DNA from: Streptomyces sp. V3I7
GTDB taxonomy: Bacteria > Actinomycetota > Actinomycetes > Streptomycetales > Streptomycetaceae
NCBI RefSeq assembly: GCF_030817495.1
Contig: NZ_JAUSZK010000001.1
Location: 2,397,001-2,461,000 of the forward strand
Direction: 5' to 3'
DNA length: 64,000 nucleotides
This document shows, one piece after another, positions 9,572-20,407 of this stretch. A program made the position numbers and the translations under genes. Position 1 is the stretch's first letter. Each line of letters starts with the position of its first letter. The notes below the pieces were generated by a model that worked only from the letters and a program-made list of their open reading frames with translations, was not told the DNA's origin and made no database searches.

Positions 9572-10507
9572 ATGACGTCGCTGTCATCCCGGTCCTCCCA
9601 GTCTCCCGATTCCCCCCTCTCCCGCATCCGCGTCGGTTCGGCGCCCGACTCCTGGGGCGTCTGGTTCCCGGACGACCCGGTCCAGGTGCCCTGGCGGCGC
9701 TTCCTCGACGAGGTCGCCGAGGCCGGCTACGAGTGGATCGAGCTGGGGCCGTACGGCTATCTGCCCATCGACCCGGCCGTCCTCACCGAGGAGACGGCCC
9801 GGCGCGGTCTGACGGTGTCGGCCGGCACGGTGTTCACGGACCTCCACCACGGCCCGGGTGTCTGGGAGCGGACCTGGGAGCACGTCTCCCGCGTCGCCGC
9901 CCTCACCCAGGCCATGGGCGCCCGCCACCTCGTCGTCATCCCGTCCTTCTGGCGCGACGACAAGACCGGCGAGGTGCTGGAGCCGGACACGCTCACCCCG
10001 GACCAGTGGCGCGACCTGACCTCGCTGACCGAGCGGCTGGGGCGCCGGGTGCGCGAGCTCTACGGCCTGGCGATCGTCGTCCACCCGCACGCCGACACCC
10101 ATATCGACGGCGAGGAGAACGTCGCCCGCTTCCTGGACGGCACCGACCCCTCCGCCGTGTCCCTGTGCCTGGACACCGGGCACTACGCGTACTGCGGCGG
10201 GGACAGCGTCGAGCTGATCGAGACGTACGGCGAGCGCATCGGCTATCTGCACCTCAAGCAGGTGGACCCGCGGGTGCTGGCCGGCGTACGGGCGAACGGC
10301 ACGCCGTTCGGACCGGCGGTCGCGCAGGGCGTGATGTGCGAGCCGCCCGCCGGGGTGCCCGCGCTGGAGCCGGTCCTCGCGGCGGCCCGGAAGCTGGACG
10401 CCGACCTGTTCGCCATCGTCGAGCAGGACATGTACCCGTGCGATCCGGACCGGCCCCTGCCGATCGCACGCCGCACCCGCGCGTTCCTGAGGTCGTGCGG
10501 GGCGTAG
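9572..10507 (+). CDS. Sugar phosphate isomerase/epimerase-family TIM barrel, inosose dehydratase (IolE)/IolH-like
   Basis: A 311-residue AP-endonuclease-2-like TIM barrel. The N-terminal GSAPDSWGVWFPDDP and AGYEWIELGPYGYLP are typical of the IolE/IolH/IolI group. Metal-site candidates are Glu in WIELGPYG, VVHPHADTH, CLDTGHYAYCGGD and the C-terminal IVEQDMYPCDPD. It likely acts on inosose (dehydration to the diketone that IolD hydrolyses) or a related keto-sugar. IolE fits because the minus-strand operon lacks that step, but the exact reaction is inferred. The ATG at 9572 is chosen over an upstream in-frame ATG at 9512 that lies inside the operator. Divergent from iolC. Confidence 0.78.
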   Translation: MTSLSSRSSQSPDSPLSRIRVGSAPDSWGVWFPDDPVQVPWRRFLDEVAEAGYEWIELGPYGYLPIDPAVLTEETARRGLTVSAGTVFTDLHHGPGVWERTWEHVSRVAALTQAMGARHLVVIPSFWRDDKTGEVLEPDTLTPDQWRDLTSLTERLGRRVRELYGLAIVVHPHADTHIDGEENVARFLDGTDPSAVSLCLDTGHYAYCGGDSVELIETYGERIGYLHLKQVDPRVLAGVRANGTPFGPAVAQGVMCEPPAGVPALEPVLAAARKLDADLFAIVEQDMYPCDPDRPLPIARRTRAFLRSCGA

Positions 10508-10723
10508 CCCCACGTTTGCCTCGACTGTGTAACAAACTCCCCCTTCCTGTCACACATGTCACGTGTACGCGCGCTCTCGGTCACACCCGCACGACAGGCA
10601 CCACCCTCCCCTTCGGGCTCGTCGTTCACCGGACACAGGCTTGGTGATCGCCAGCACAGCGCCCGGCTACCCCGACGACCGCTCCCCGGTCGCCGCCGCG
10701 GCGTGCGCAGGGAGGTGCGAGTC

Positions 10724-10924
10724 ATGACCGACCGAAGGCTCTGGTCCTACAAGGAGATCGCGGCGCACATCAAGGTGCAGCCGGACACCGTACGGTCCTA
10801 TCGCAAGCACGGGCTGCTGCCCCCGCCCGACCACGTGGAGGGGGGCAAGCCCTTCTGGTACGCGGACACCGTCCGCTCCTGGGTCGCCTCCCGGCCCGGC
10901 AACCGGGGCAGAAGAGAGGCCTGA
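10724..10924 (+). CDS. Small helix-turn-helix DNA-binding protein (MerR/AlpA-like)
   Basis: A 66-residue protein that is almost entirely a winged-HTH unit: LWSYKEIAAHIKVQPDTVRSYRKHGLLP is a MerR/excisionase-type helix-turn-helix with a DTVRSYR recognition helix, followed by GGKPFWYADTVRSWVASRP, the wing and helix common in AlpA-like proteins. GGAGG is 8 nt before the ATG. No effector domain, phage gene or att site is nearby, so it is probably a chromosomal minor regulator. Its target is unknown. It faces the alcohol dehydrogenase gene tail to tail. Confidence 0.72.
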   Translation: MTDRRLWSYKEIAAHIKVQPDTVRSYRKHGLLPPPDHVEGGKPFWYADTVRSWVASRPGNRGRREA

Positions 10925-10983
10925 GGCGGATCCGGAGGACTGAGACCGGAGGCGGGAGGCGGGAGGCCGGAGAAGGATCCGGC

Positions 10984-12027
10984 TCAGCTCCAGGGTTCGA
11001 TGACCGTGACGCCCGCGCCCGGCGCCGTGCCCATCGCGGCGAGGGCGGCGGGGGCCGCGTCCAGGGAGATGGTGGACGTCACCAGCAGATCGGGGCGCAG
11101 GACGCCCGTGCGGACCAGTTCCAGCATGCCCGGGTAGGTGTGCGCGGACATGCCGTGGCTGCCGAGGAGTTCGAGCTCCAGCGCGATGACGCGGGCCATG
11201 GGGACGGGCGTGGTGCCGTCGGGCGAGGGCAGCAGGCCGACCTGGACATGGCGGCCGCGGCGGCGCAGGGAGCCGGCCGAGGCCGCGCAGGTGGCGGGTG
11301 AGCCGAGGGCGTCGAGGGAGAGATGGGCGCCGCCGCCGGTCAGCTCGCGGACGGCGGCGGCCGGGTCCGGTACGGCCGAGGCGTCCAGGCACTCCGCCGC
11401 CCCGAACTTCCGCGCCAGGTCCAGGGCGCGCGGTGAGACGTCCACGGCGACCACCCGTGCTCCCGACGCCGCCGCGATCATCACCGCGGACAGTCCCACG
11501 CCCCCGCAGCCGTGCACCGCGACCCACTCCCCCGCCGCGACCCGGCCCTGCTGCACGACCGCGCGGAAGGCGGTGGCGAAGCGGCAGCCGAGGGCGGCGG
11601 CGGTGGCGAAGGTCATCTCCTCCGGCACCGCGACCAGGTTCACGTCGGCGTGGTCGAGCGCCACGTACTGGGCGAAGGAGCCCCAGTGGTGGAAGCCGGG
11701 CTGCGTCTGCCGTTCGCACACCTGCTGATCGCCCGCCGCGCAGGCGGGGCAGCGGCCGCAGGCGCAGACGAAGGGCACGGTGACCCGGTCCCCCGGGCGC
11801 CAGCCGGTCACCCGGGCGCCCACCGCCTCGACGACACCGGCGAGTTCGTGACCGGGCACGTGCGGGAGAATGATGTCCGGATCGTGCCCCTGCCAGCCGT
11901 GCCAGTCGCTGCGGCACAGCCCGGTCGCCCCGACCCGTACGACCACGCCGTGCTCGGGCGGCTCCGGGTCCGCCACCTCCCGTACCTCGGCCGGCTCCCC
12001 GTATCGCTCGAACACCACAGCCCTCAT
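10984..12027 (-). CDS. Zinc-dependent alcohol dehydrogenase (MDR family)
   Basis: A 347-residue medium-chain dehydrogenase. The catalytic-zinc residues are visible in [10 protein letters not shown] (Cys) and [10 protein letters not shown] (His-Glu). The structural zinc loop has four Cys in [17 protein letters not shown]. The nucleotide-binding motif is [11 protein letters not shown] at about residue 170. It oxidises an alcohol or reduces an aldehyde with NAD(P); the substrate is not predictable. Start: ATG at 12027 preceded by GGGAGGG; the frame continues upstream but has no better site. Monocistronic by appearance. Confidence 0.9.
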   Translation of the reverse strand: MRAVVFERYGEPAEVREVADPEPPEHGVVVRVGATGLCRSDWHGWQGHDPDIILPHVPGHELAGVVEAVGARVTGWRPGDRVTVPFVCACGRCPACAAGDQQVCERQTQPGFHHWGSFAQYVALDHADVNLVAVPEEMTFATAAALGCRFATAFRAVVQQGRVAAGEWVAVHGCGGVGLSAVMIAAASGARVVAVDVSPRALDLARKFGAAECLDASAVPDPAAAVRELTGGGAHLSLDALGSPATCAASAGSLRRRGRHVQVGLLPSPDGTTPVPMARVIALELELLGSHGMSAHTYPGMLELVRTGVLRPDLLVTSTISLDAAPAALAAMGTAPGAGVTVIEPWS

Positions 12028-12193
12028 GCGCCGCACCCTCCCCGTCCGTGAATCCGTGACTGTCCCGACCGATACCCGACGCGAGCGCGCATCAGCCGCG
12101 CTCCCGCTCTGCGCCGGCGGGCGCGACTGCATAAGGTGCGGACAAAGCAACCCATCGGTGTGCACAACCCCCGCAGGATGACGAGGGATCGCC

Positions 12194-12460
12194 GTGACCC
12201 ACGCCCCGCCGCCCGACGCACCCCGCCGTGCCCGCATCCCGGGCCCGCGGCACTCCCCGCCGCCGCGCCGCCGCCCGCGGGCGAGCTCGTGGCGCCGGCG
12301 ACTGTGGGGCGCGGCGGCGCTGTGCACGCTGACCGCCCTGGTCACGCAGGCGGTCCGGCACCCCGCCTCGCCGCCCGCGCTGGCCCTGCTCGGCGGCGTC
12401 CTGTTCTGCTCGGCGTACGCGGTGCGGACGTACCGGCGGCACGGCCGCGACGCGGAGTGA
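12194..12460 (+). CDS. Small hypothetical membrane protein
   Basis: An 88-residue protein starting at GTG. A Pro/Arg-rich basic N-terminal third (residues 1-35) is followed by two hydrophobic segments (about 37-51 and 60-76) and a short charged tail. GAGG lies about 9 nt upstream. This pattern is common for small actinobacterial inner-membrane proteins of unknown role. It ends 26 nt before the copper operator, on the same strand as copZ, but the operator and its promoter separate them. Confidence 0.55.
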   Translation: MTHAPPPDAPRRARIPGPRHSPPPRRRPRASSWRRRLWGAAALCTLTALVTQAVRHPASPPALALLGGVLFCSAYAVRTYRRHGRDAE

Positions 12461-12485
12461 GACCGGCGGCGCCATCGCTGGAGTA

Positions 12486-12502
12486 ATACCCCCTAGGGGT
12501 AT
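12486..12502. promoter_or_regulatory. CsoR-type copper operator
   Basis: ATACCCC-CTA-GGGGTAT has perfect 7-bp arms around a 3-nt centre, the form of CsoR sites that control copper efflux in actinobacteria. It lies 75 nt before copZ and 449 nt before copA. Copper(I) binding to CsoR would release the site and induce the genes. The csoR gene is not in this window. Confidence 0.85.
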
Positions 12503-12576
12503 AGTGTGAGTAACGCGGGCCCCCTGGGGACCCGTCCGGTACCACCCGCATCACGTCGCCGACGAGGAGTCATGCC

Positions 12577-12816
12577 ATGAGCGCCCAGACCGACACCAAG
12601 GGCCCCGTCACCGCCGTCTACAAGGTCAGCGGGATGACCTGCGGCCACTGCGAAGGCGCCGTCTCGGGCGAGATCTCCGAGATCCCGGGCGTCAGCTCGG
12701 TGAAGGCGGTCGCCTCGACCGGCGAGGTCACCGTCGTCTCCGCCGGCCCGCTCGACGAGCAGGCCGTCCGCTCCGCCGTCGACGAGGCCGGCTTCGAGCT
12801 CGTCGGCGCCCGCTGA
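12577..12816 (+). CDS. copZ: Copper chaperone, heavy-metal-associated (HMA) domain protein
   Basis: A 79-residue cytosolic ferredoxin-like HMA domain with GMTCGHC placing the copper-binding Cys at 22 and 25. The Gly-rich turn and the C-terminal DEAGFELVG strand are typical of CopZ. It should bind copper(I) and hand it to the CopA ATPase encoded 134 nt downstream, and possibly to CsoR. The single HMA domain and length are standard. Confidence 0.93.
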   Translation: MSAQTDTKGPVTAVYKVSGMTCGHCEGAVSGEISEIPGVSSVKAVASTGEVTVVSAGPLDEQAVRSAVDEAGFELVGAR

Positions 12817-12950
12817 GCCCCGGAGTTCGACACTGAGCCCCCGAGCTCGACACCCCTTGACACCCACCTCCTGGCCCGGGCCGTAGGGATCCACTGCCGG
12901 TCGGCCGATACTGGATCCATACGGCCCGGTCCGTCGTCTGGAGTCCGGAC

Positions 12951-15284
12951 ATGACCACCAGCATCACCACAGGAACCACGGGCGAGGCACCGGCGCAGGC
13001 AGCGGCCGGCGCCCGGGTCGAGCTGCTCATCGGCGGGATGACCTGCGCCTCCTGCGCCGCCCGGGTCGAGAAGAAGCTCAACCGCATGGACGGCGTCACC
13101 GCCACGGTGAACTTCGCGACGGAGAAGGCGAAGGTCGCCTACCCCCCGGGGGTGGAGGTCGCCGATCTGATCGCCACCGTGGTGAAGACGGGCTACACCG
13201 CCGAGGAGCCCCCGCCGCCGCGGCCCGCACCCGAGCCGGAGCCCGGCGCCCCGCAGGACGCCCCGGACCCCGAACTCGGCACGCTCCGCCACCGGCTGCT
13301 CGTCTCCGTGCTGCTGGCCGTCCCCGTCGTCCTGCTCGCGATGGTCCCGGCCCTGCAGTTCGAGAACTGGCAGTGGCTCTCGCTCACCCTCGCCGCGCCG
13401 GTCGTCGTCTGGGGCGGATGGCAGTTCCACCGGGCCGCCTGGACGAACCTGCGGCACGGCGCCGCCACCATGGACACGCTCGTCTCGGTCGGCACGATGG
13501 CCGCGTTCGGCTGGTCGCTGTGGGCGCTGTTCTTCGGCGACGCGGGCATGCCGGGCATGCACGACGCGTTCCGCCTCACCGCCTCCCGCATGGACGCCGC
13601 GTCCACGCTCTACCTCGAAGTGGCCGCCGGTGTCGTCGCCCTGATCCTGCTCGGCCGCTACCTGGAGGCCCGCTCCAAGCGGCGCGCGGGCGCCGCCCTG
13701 CGAGCCCTGATGGAGCTGGGCGCCAAGGACGTGGCGGTACTGCGATACGAGGGGGGCGAGCGCGAAGCGCTCCCGGTCGAGGGCGGTGGCGGGCGACGGG
13801 CGGGCGGGCGCGAGGTGCGCATACCGGTGAGCGAACTGGCCGTCGGCGACCGGTTCGTCGTACGCCCCGGCGAGAAGATCGCCACCGACGGCACGGTGGT
13901 CGAGGGCACCTCCGCGATCGACGCCTCGATGCTGACCGGCGAGTCGGTGCCGGTGGACGTCGGCGCCGGGGACACAGTCACCGGGGCCACGGTCAACGCG
14001 GGCGGGCGGCTCGTCGTCGAGGCGACCCGGGTCGGCTCGGACACGCAGCTCGCCCGGATGGCCCGGCTGGTGGAGGACGCGCAGAACGGCAAGGCCGAGG
14101 TACAGCGGCTGGCCGACCGGATCTCCGCGGTGTTCGTGCCGGTCGTCATCCTCATCGCGCTCGGCACGTTCGGGGTCTGGCTGGGCGTCACCGGTGACGT
14201 CGCCGCCGCCTTCACGGCCGCCGTGTCCGTCCTGATCATCGCCTGCCCCTGCGCCCTGGGCCTGGCCACGCCGACCGCGCTGATGGTCGGCACCGGCCGG
14301 GGCGCGCAGCTCGGCATCCTCATCAAGGGCCCCGAGGTCCTGGAGTCCACGCGCCGCGTCGACACGGTCGTCCTGGACAAGACCGGCACGGTCACCACCG
14401 GCCGGATGACCCTCCAGGAGGTGTACGCCGCCGAGGGCACCGACGAGAAGGAGCTGCTGCGGCTCGCGGGCGCCCTGGAGCACGCCTCCGAGCACCCGGT
14501 CGCCCAGGCGATCGCGGCGGGCGCCGAGGAGCGGGCCGGGAGGCTGCCGGAGGCCGAGCACTTCGAGAACGTCCCCGGGCGGGGCGTGCGCGGGCGCGTG
14601 GACGGTTACGAGGTGGTCGTGGGACGGCTCGCGGAGAACGGGACCGGACTCCCGGCGGAGCTGGCCCGCGGCAAGGAGGAGATCGAGCGGGCCGGCCGTA
14701 CGGCCGTCGTGGCCGGCTGGGACGGGGCGCCGCGCGGTGTCCTCGCCGTCGCCGACGCGGTCAAGGAGACCAGCGCGCAGGCCGTACGGGAGCTGCGCGC
14801 CCTGGGGCTCACGCCGGTGCTGCTGACCGGCGACAACAAGACGGTGGCCGAGGCCGTGGCGCGAGCCGTCGGCATCGACGAGGTCATCGCCGAGGTGCTG
14901 CCCGAGGACAAGGTCGACGTCGTACGGCGGCTGCAGCGCGAGGGCCGGACGGTCGCCATGGTCGGCGACGGGGTCAACGACGCGGCCGCGCTGGCGGTCG
15001 CCGATCTCGGCCTGGCGATGGGCACGGGCACGGACGCCGCGATCGAGGCGGGCGATCTGACCCTGGTGCGCGGGGACCTGCGGGTGGCCGCGGACGCCAT
15101 CCGGCTCTCGCGCCGGACGCTGGCCACCATCAAGGGCAACCTGGTGTGGGCGTTCGGCTACAACGTGGCCGCGCTGCCACTGGCCGCGGCCGGACTGCTG
15201 AACCCGATGATCGCGGGTGCGGCGATGGCCTTCTCGTCGGTGTTCGTGGTGACGAACAGTCTGCGGCTGCGCAGGTTCCGCTGA
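12951..15284 (+). CDS. copA: Copper-translocating P1B-type ATPase
   Basis: A 777-residue copper(I) efflux ATPase. One N-terminal HMA domain has GMTCASC (Cys32, Cys35), followed by a Pro/Glu-rich linker. The transmembrane metal site CPC is at about 431-433 (IACPCALG). The actuator motif is MLTGESVPV, the phosphorylated Asp is in DKTGT (about 476), the nucleotide domain has [11 protein letters not shown], and the hinge is GDGVND (about 672). These define a P1B-1 transporter. It follows copZ in the same direction with a 134-nt gap, so it could use the CsoR-controlled promoter or its own. Confidence 0.96.
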   Translation: MTTSITTGTTGEAPAQAAAGARVELLIGGMTCASCAARVEKKLNRMDGVTATVNFATEKAKVAYPPGVEVADLIATVVKTGYTAEEPPPPRPAPEPEPGAPQDAPDPELGTLRHRLLVSVLLAVPVVLLAMVPALQFENWQWLSLTLAAPVVVWGGWQFHRAAWTNLRHGAATMDTLVSVGTMAAFGWSLWALFFGDAGMPGMHDAFRLTASRMDAASTLYLEVAAGVVALILLGRYLEARSKRRAGAALRALMELGAKDVAVLRYEGGEREALPVEGGGGRRAGGREVRIPVSELAVGDRFVVRPGEKIATDGTVVEGTSAIDASMLTGESVPVDVGAGDTVTGATVNAGGRLVVEATRVGSDTQLARMARLVEDAQNGKAEVQRLADRISAVFVPVVILIALGTFGVWLGVTGDVAAAFTAAVSVLIIACPCALGLATPTALMVGTGRGAQLGILIKGPEVLESTRRVDTVVLDKTGTVTTGRMTLQEVYAAEGTDEKELLRLAGALEHASEHPVAQAIAAGAEERAGRLPEAEHFENVPGRGVRGRVDGYEVVVGRLAENGTGLPAELARGKEEIERAGRTAVVAGWDGAPRGVLAVADAVKETSAQAVRELRALGLTPVLLTGDNKTVAEAVARAVGIDEVIAEVLPEDKVDVVRRLQREGRTVAMVGDGVNDAAALAVADLGLAMGTGTDAAIEAGDLTLVRGDLRVAADAIRLSRRTLATIKGNLVWAFGYNVAALPLAAAGLLNPMIAGAAMAFSSVFVVTNSLRLRRFR

Positions 15285-15354
15285 CCGTCTTGGAGACCAA
15301 CCCCCCTCTCACATAAGCTCTTCACAAGCCTCGCGCATGATCCTTACGCTTGAA

Positions 15355-15405
15355 CCCCGATCGAGGTATCGGGGCTCTTGCGTATGTAACGGACATATGC
15401 AAGAG
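15355..15405. repeat. Two adjacent stem-loops downstream of copA
   Basis: Hairpin one pairs CCCCGAT (15355-15361) with ATCGGGG (15368-15374). Hairpin two begins on the next base and pairs 15375-15387 (CTCTTGCGTATGT) with 15393-15405 (ACATATGCAAGAG), 12 of 13 Watson-Crick plus one G-T wobble in RNA, with a 5-nt loop. There is no T-run after either one. They start 70 nt after copA, so they could terminate it or belong to a structured RNA or a double operator. Confidence 0.6.
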
Positions 15406-15684
15406 ACGCAGATCACAGTGAGGTGAACGTAACCACCGAAGGGGTTCGACGGTCTAAGTTGACGATGTCGGACAGCGCCTTGGGGGGCGCTGGACGTCAT
15501 CTGGGGATGTCTTGGGGGACCTCCTCGGAACCGCGTTGCCGGGGCTCGTACTTCGGGAAGCTTTGAGCGGCCCTCCCGATCCGTGCGCGTCCCGGCAGAC
15601 CGCACTGCACCGCAGCGATTTCAGGCGCTGCCCTCACCAAGCGCCCGGCCGGATCCCGTGGGGGGAATCCGCACCGGGACATGG

Positions 15685-15737
15685 GAAGGCGCCCTGGCCG
15701 CCGGCCCGTGGGGGGACCGGTGCGCCAGGGCGCCTTC
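15685..15737 (-). terminator. Stem-loop terminator of citA
   Basis: GAAGGCGCCCTGG (15685-15697) is perfectly complementary to CCAGGGCGCCTTC (15725-15737), with a 27-nt loop that contains its own CCGG-rich pairing. It begins 49 nt after the citA stop on the minus strand. A T-free GC stem like this is the common Streptomyces terminator type and could also stop transcription from the left. Confidence 0.8.
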
Positions 15738-15785
15738 TGTTTCGCTCTCGTCTCCGCGGGCTTTCGCCCTACGCGGTCAGGGAGT

Positions 15786-17075
<1,290 letters not shown>

Positions 17076-17253
17076 GTCTTCCCTCACCGACGTAGTGCCT
17101 CATCTTCGAGGTGCCCTGACTGTCTCTACCATCCCCCATTTGGCTCAGGAGAGTGCACTCGGGGTCGACCACTGGTGCCTCTGGCGGCACTCAGTGCCGT
17201 CAGCCTGCCCATCCTGCCCCCTCCACCCTGGTTCCGGAAGTGCTCTGTGACCT

Positions 17254-19518
17254 TCACGACTCATTTGATCGATCATTTTTCGCGGGGGCGCTCCGAACCG
17301 GTGACAGCAGCCTGAAATCAAGGGCTGTGCAGCGCCGTCCGGCCGAGAGCGTGCGCACCGCCTGGCCGATCGCCTTGCGTGAACCGACGAGCACGACCAG
17401 CTTCTTGGCGCGGGTGACCGCCGTGTAGAGAAGGTTCCGCTGGAGCATCATCCAGGCGCCCGTGGTGACCGGGATGACCACGGCCGGGTACTCGCTGCCC
17501 TGCGAGCGGTGGATGGTCACCGCGTACGCGTGGGCTAGTTCGTCCAGTTCGTCGAATTCGTACGGAACCTCCTCGTCCTCGTCGGTCAGCACCGTGAGCC
17601 GCTGGTCGACCGGGTCGAGCGAGGTGACGACGCCCACGGTGCCGTTGAAGACACCGTTCTTTCCCTTGTCGTAATTGTTGCGGATCTGAGTGACCTTGTC
17701 GCCGACGCGGAAGACGCGGCCGCCGAACCGCTTCTCGGGCACGTCGGGTCTGCCGGGCGTGATCGCCTGCTGGAGCAGCCCGTTGAGGGCACCGGCGCCG
17801 GCGGGACCGCGGTGCATGGGCGCGAGCACCTGCACGTCCCTGCGGGGGTCGAGCCCGAAGCGGGCCGGGATGCGCCGGGCCGCGACGTCCACCGTGAGCC
17901 GCCCAGCCGCCTCGGTGTCGTCCTCGACGAAGAGGAAGAAGTCCTTCATGCCGTCGGTGACCGGATGCTGCCCGGAGTTGATGCGGTGCGCGTTGGTCAC
18001 GACGCCCGACTGCTGGGCCTGCCGGAAGACCCGGGTGAGCCGCACGGCGGGGATCGGGCTGCCGTCCGCGAGCATGTCCCGCAGCACCTCACCGGCGCCG
18101 ACGCTGGGCAGCTGGTCCACGTCCCCGACGAAGAGCAGATGCGCTCCCGGAGGCACCGCCTTGACCAGCTTGTTGGCGAGCAGCAGGTCCAGCATGGAGG
18201 CCTCGTCCACGACCACCAGGTCGGCCTGGAGCGGGCGGTCGCGGTCGTACGCCGCGTCGCCGCCCGGCTTGAGTTCGAGGAGCCGGTGGACGGTGGAGGC
18301 CTCGGCTCCGGTGAGCTCGGCCAGCCGTTTGGCGGCGCGTCCGGTGGGCGCCGCCAGGACGACCCTGGCCTGCTTGGCGCGGGCCAGCTCCACGATCGAG
18401 CGGACCGTGAAGGACTTGCCGCAGCCGGGACCGCCGGTCAGGACGGCCACCTTCTCGGTCAGCGCCAGCCGGACGGCGGCCTCCTGTTCGGGCGCGAGAT
18501 CGGCGCCGGTACGCCCCTTGAGCCAGCCGAGCGCCTTGGTCCAGTCGACGGCCTTGAAGGCGGGCATGCGGTCCTCGCCGGTGCGCAGCAGGCGCAGCAG
18601 CTGGGCGGAGAGGGAGAGTTCGGCCCGGTGGAAGGGCACGAGGTAGACGGCGGTGACGGGCTCGCCGCCGTCGGGTCCGGGCACCTTCTCCCGTACGACA
18701 CCGGGGTCGGCCCCCTCCTCCTCCGGCTCGGCCAGCTCGGCGAGGCACTCGATGACGAGCCCGGTGTCGACCTGGAGCAGCTTCACCGCGTCGGCGATGA
18801 GCCGTTCCTCGGGCAGGAAGCAGTGGCCCTGGTCGGTGGACTGCGACAGCGCGTACTGCAGGCCGGCCTTGACCCGCTCGGGGCTGTCGTGCGGGATGCC
18901 GACGGACTGGGCGATCTTGTCGGCGGTGAGGAAGCCGATGCCCCAGACGTCGGTGGCCAGCCGGTAGGGCTGGTTCTTCACGACGGAGATCGACGCGTCG
19001 CCGTACTTCTTGTAGATGCGCACGGCGATGGACGTGGACACCTCGACGGTCTGGAGGAAGAGCATGACCTCCTTGATCGCCTTCTGCTCCTCCCAGGCGT
19101 CGGCGATCCGCTTGGTGCGCTTGGGGCCGAGGCCGGGGACCTCGATCAGTCGCTTCGGCTCCTCCTCGATGATCCGCAGCGTGTCCAGCCCGAAGTGCTG
19201 GGTGATGCGGTCGGCGAAGACCGGCCCGATGCCCTTGACCAGGCCCGAGCCGAGGTAGCGCCGGATGCCCTGGACGGTGGCGGGAAGGACGGTCGTGTAG
19301 TTCTCGACGGTGAACTGCTTGCCGTACTGCGGATGCGAGCCCCAACGGCCCTCCATCCGAAGGGACTCGCCGACCTGGGCGCCGAGCAGCGCGCCGACGA
19401 CCGTGAGCAGGTCCCCGCCGCCGCGGCCGGTGTCGACGCGGGCGACCGTGTAGCCGTTCTCCTCGTTGGCGTACGTGATCCTTTCCAGCACGCCTTCGAT
19501 TTCCGCCAGATTGGACAT
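17254..19518 (-). CDS. RecD2-like ATP-dependent DNA helicase (SF1B)
   Basis: A 754-residue RecD/TraA-family helicase without RecB or RecC neighbours, as in the RecD2 subgroup. The N-terminal part has an OB-like fold and helix-hairpin-helix segments (VKGIGPVFADRI, VPGLGPKRTKRIADAW). Walker A is GGPGCGKSFT (about residue 360) with Cys where Thr is usual, Walker B is LVVVDEASMLD, followed by FVGDVDQLPSVGAGEVL, LTRVFRQ and the C-terminal HRSQGSEYPAVVIP and LLYTAVTRAKK motifs. It unwinds DNA 5' to 3', probably in repair or recombination. The final residues to NDRSNES are poorly conserved. Confidence 0.92.
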   Translation of the reverse strand: MSNLAEIEGVLERITYANEENGYTVARVDTGRGGGDLLTVVGALLGAQVGESLRMEGRWGSHPQYGKQFTVENYTTVLPATVQGIRRYLGSGLVKGIGPVFADRITQHFGLDTLRIIEEEPKRLIEVPGLGPKRTKRIADAWEEQKAIKEVMLFLQTVEVSTSIAVRIYKKYGDASISVVKNQPYRLATDVWGIGFLTADKIAQSVGIPHDSPERVKAGLQYALSQSTDQGHCFLPEERLIADAVKLLQVDTGLVIECLAELAEPEEEGADPGVVREKVPGPDGGEPVTAVYLVPFHRAELSLSAQLLRLLRTGEDRMPAFKAVDWTKALGWLKGRTGADLAPEQEAAVRLALTEKVAVLTGGPGCGKSFTVRSIVELARAKQARVVLAAPTGRAAKRLAELTGAEASTVHRLLELKPGGDAAYDRDRPLQADLVVVDEASMLDLLLANKLVKAVPPGAHLLFVGDVDQLPSVGAGEVLRDMLADGSPIPAVRLTRVFRQAQQSGVVTNAHRINSGQHPVTDGMKDFFLFVEDDTEAAGRLTVDVAARRIPARFGLDPRRDVQVLAPMHRGPAGAGALNGLLQQAITPGRPDVPEKRFGGRVFRVGDKVTQIRNNYDKGKNGVFNGTVGVVTSLDPVDQRLTVLTDEDEEVPYEFDELDELAHAYAVTIHRSQGSEYPAVVIPVTTGAWMMLQRNLLYTAVTRAKKLVVLVGSRKAIGQAVRTLSAGRRCTALDFRLLSPVRSAPAKNDRSNES

Positions 19519-19605
19519 GATCCGACGCTACCGCCCGGGTCGGACAACGCGGCCGCCCTGTGGACAACTTCGGCCGGTGGACACCTTGGCCTGTGGACAG
19601 ACTTC

Positions 19606-19637
19606 GAGGGGGCCCGGTCCGTCGACCGGGCCCCCTC
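19606..19637 (-). terminator. Stem-loop terminator of the 180-aa hypothetical gene
   Basis: GAGGGGGCCCGGTC (19606-19619) pairs perfectly with GACCGGGCCCCCTC (19624-19637) around a CGTC loop. It lies 120 nt after the stop of the gene ending at 19757 and 88 nt before the helicase start, so it insulates the helicase gene from upstream transcription. Confidence 0.82.
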
Positions 19638-19756
19638 GGCTTCCCCTCCCGCCGGAATCCCTCGCGATCCCCCCAGGATCCCCCTCCAGGTGTTCCGACG
19701 CAGATATGACCGGCGAGGCGGGGAAGGGGTTGTACGGGATTCCGAGATTTTTTTCG

Positions 19757-20299
19757 TCAGGCTTCCGTGGCCTGTTCCGGCTGCCGGGCACCCGACACCA
19801 CCGCGCGGATCGCACCGGCCGCCCAGGGGCGCTGCGGCGCCAGCCGGCCGACCACGGCACCCAGCCACTCCGGGTCGCCGAGCAGATGCGCCTCCCTGGC
19901 CGCGGCCGTCTGCCGGAGCAGTTCCTCCAGCAGCAGCAACTCGACCAGGGGGTACCGGTGGGGGTGCCGGTCGAAGCGGGCGAGCCAGTCCTCGTACGGA
20001 TGCCGCAGGGTCAGGTGCAGATAGCCGCCGCCGCGCCCCCGCCAGGGGCCCGGCAGACCGCCGAGCAGACCCAGCAGACCGTAGTGGGGGTTGTCCGGGT
20101 ACTTGGCGCCGAGGGTGATGTGCGGCGCCAGCATGATCCGTCCCCAGGGGATCAACTGCCCCTCGCCGCCGCGCTCGTGCTCGTACAGCCCGTCCTCGCG
20201 GAACTCCACCCAGCAGCCGTCCGGCCGCCGTACGTCCCCCACGACCCAGCGGCCGTCGAGCAGGTGCAGCGGCCCCAGCGAAGCAATCGTCTCCGTCAC
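19757..20299 (-). CDS. Conserved hypothetical protein
   Basis: A 180-residue soluble protein with no domain I can name. It is rich in Leu, Arg, His and Trp, with a basic-aromatic middle (HPYEDWLARFDRHPHRYPLVELLLLEELLRQ) resembling an amphipathic helix pair. There is no signal peptide or membrane segment. The strong codon bias and the divergent promoter region shared with the MarR-GNAT gene indicate a real gene. I assign no function. Confidence 0.7.
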   Translation of the reverse strand: MTETIASLGPLHLLDGRWVVGDVRRPDGCWVEFREDGLYEHERGGEGQLIPWGRIMLAPHITLGAKYPDNPHYGLLGLLGGLPGPWRGRGGGYLHLTLRHPYEDWLARFDRHPHRYPLVELLLLEELLRQTAAAREAHLLGDPEWLGAVVGRLAPQRPWAAGAIRAVVSGARQPEQATEA

Positions 20300-20380
20300 G
20301 CGCTCATCCGATCACGCGTTCTTCTCCCCGTCCCGTGGATTTCCGCGAGCGAGGGGTTACCCTCGAAGCGAGGACATCTC

Positions 20381-20391
20381 TGACTGAGTCA
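20381..20391. promoter_or_regulatory. Short palindrome in the divergent promoter of the MarR-GNAT gene
   Basis: TGACT-G-AGTCA is a perfect 5-bp dyad 17 nt before the ATG of the MarR-GNAT fusion. Position and symmetry fit an autoregulatory MarR site, but the match is short. Confidence 0.4.
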
Positions 20392-20407
20392 ACCGTCGGA
20401 CCGCATC

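Larger units (their letters stand above)
15285..15785. other. 500-nt gene-free stretch with strong hairpins between copA and citA
   Basis: I find no credible coding gene here. It holds two back-to-back hairpins (15355-15405), a TTGACG-containing A/T-richer segment around 15420-15470, several G-rich GGGGG runs on the plus strand, and the citA terminator at 15685-15737. A short frame from ATG 15466 (33 codons) is visible but lacks a convincing ribosome-binding site. It may hold an unrecognised small RNA or a decayed gene. Confidence 0.5.

Noticed and set aside
10925..10983. G-rich direct GGCGGGAGG repeats after the HTH gene, considered as a terminator or quadruplex
   Set aside because: No stable stem-loop and no T-run; too short to claim function.
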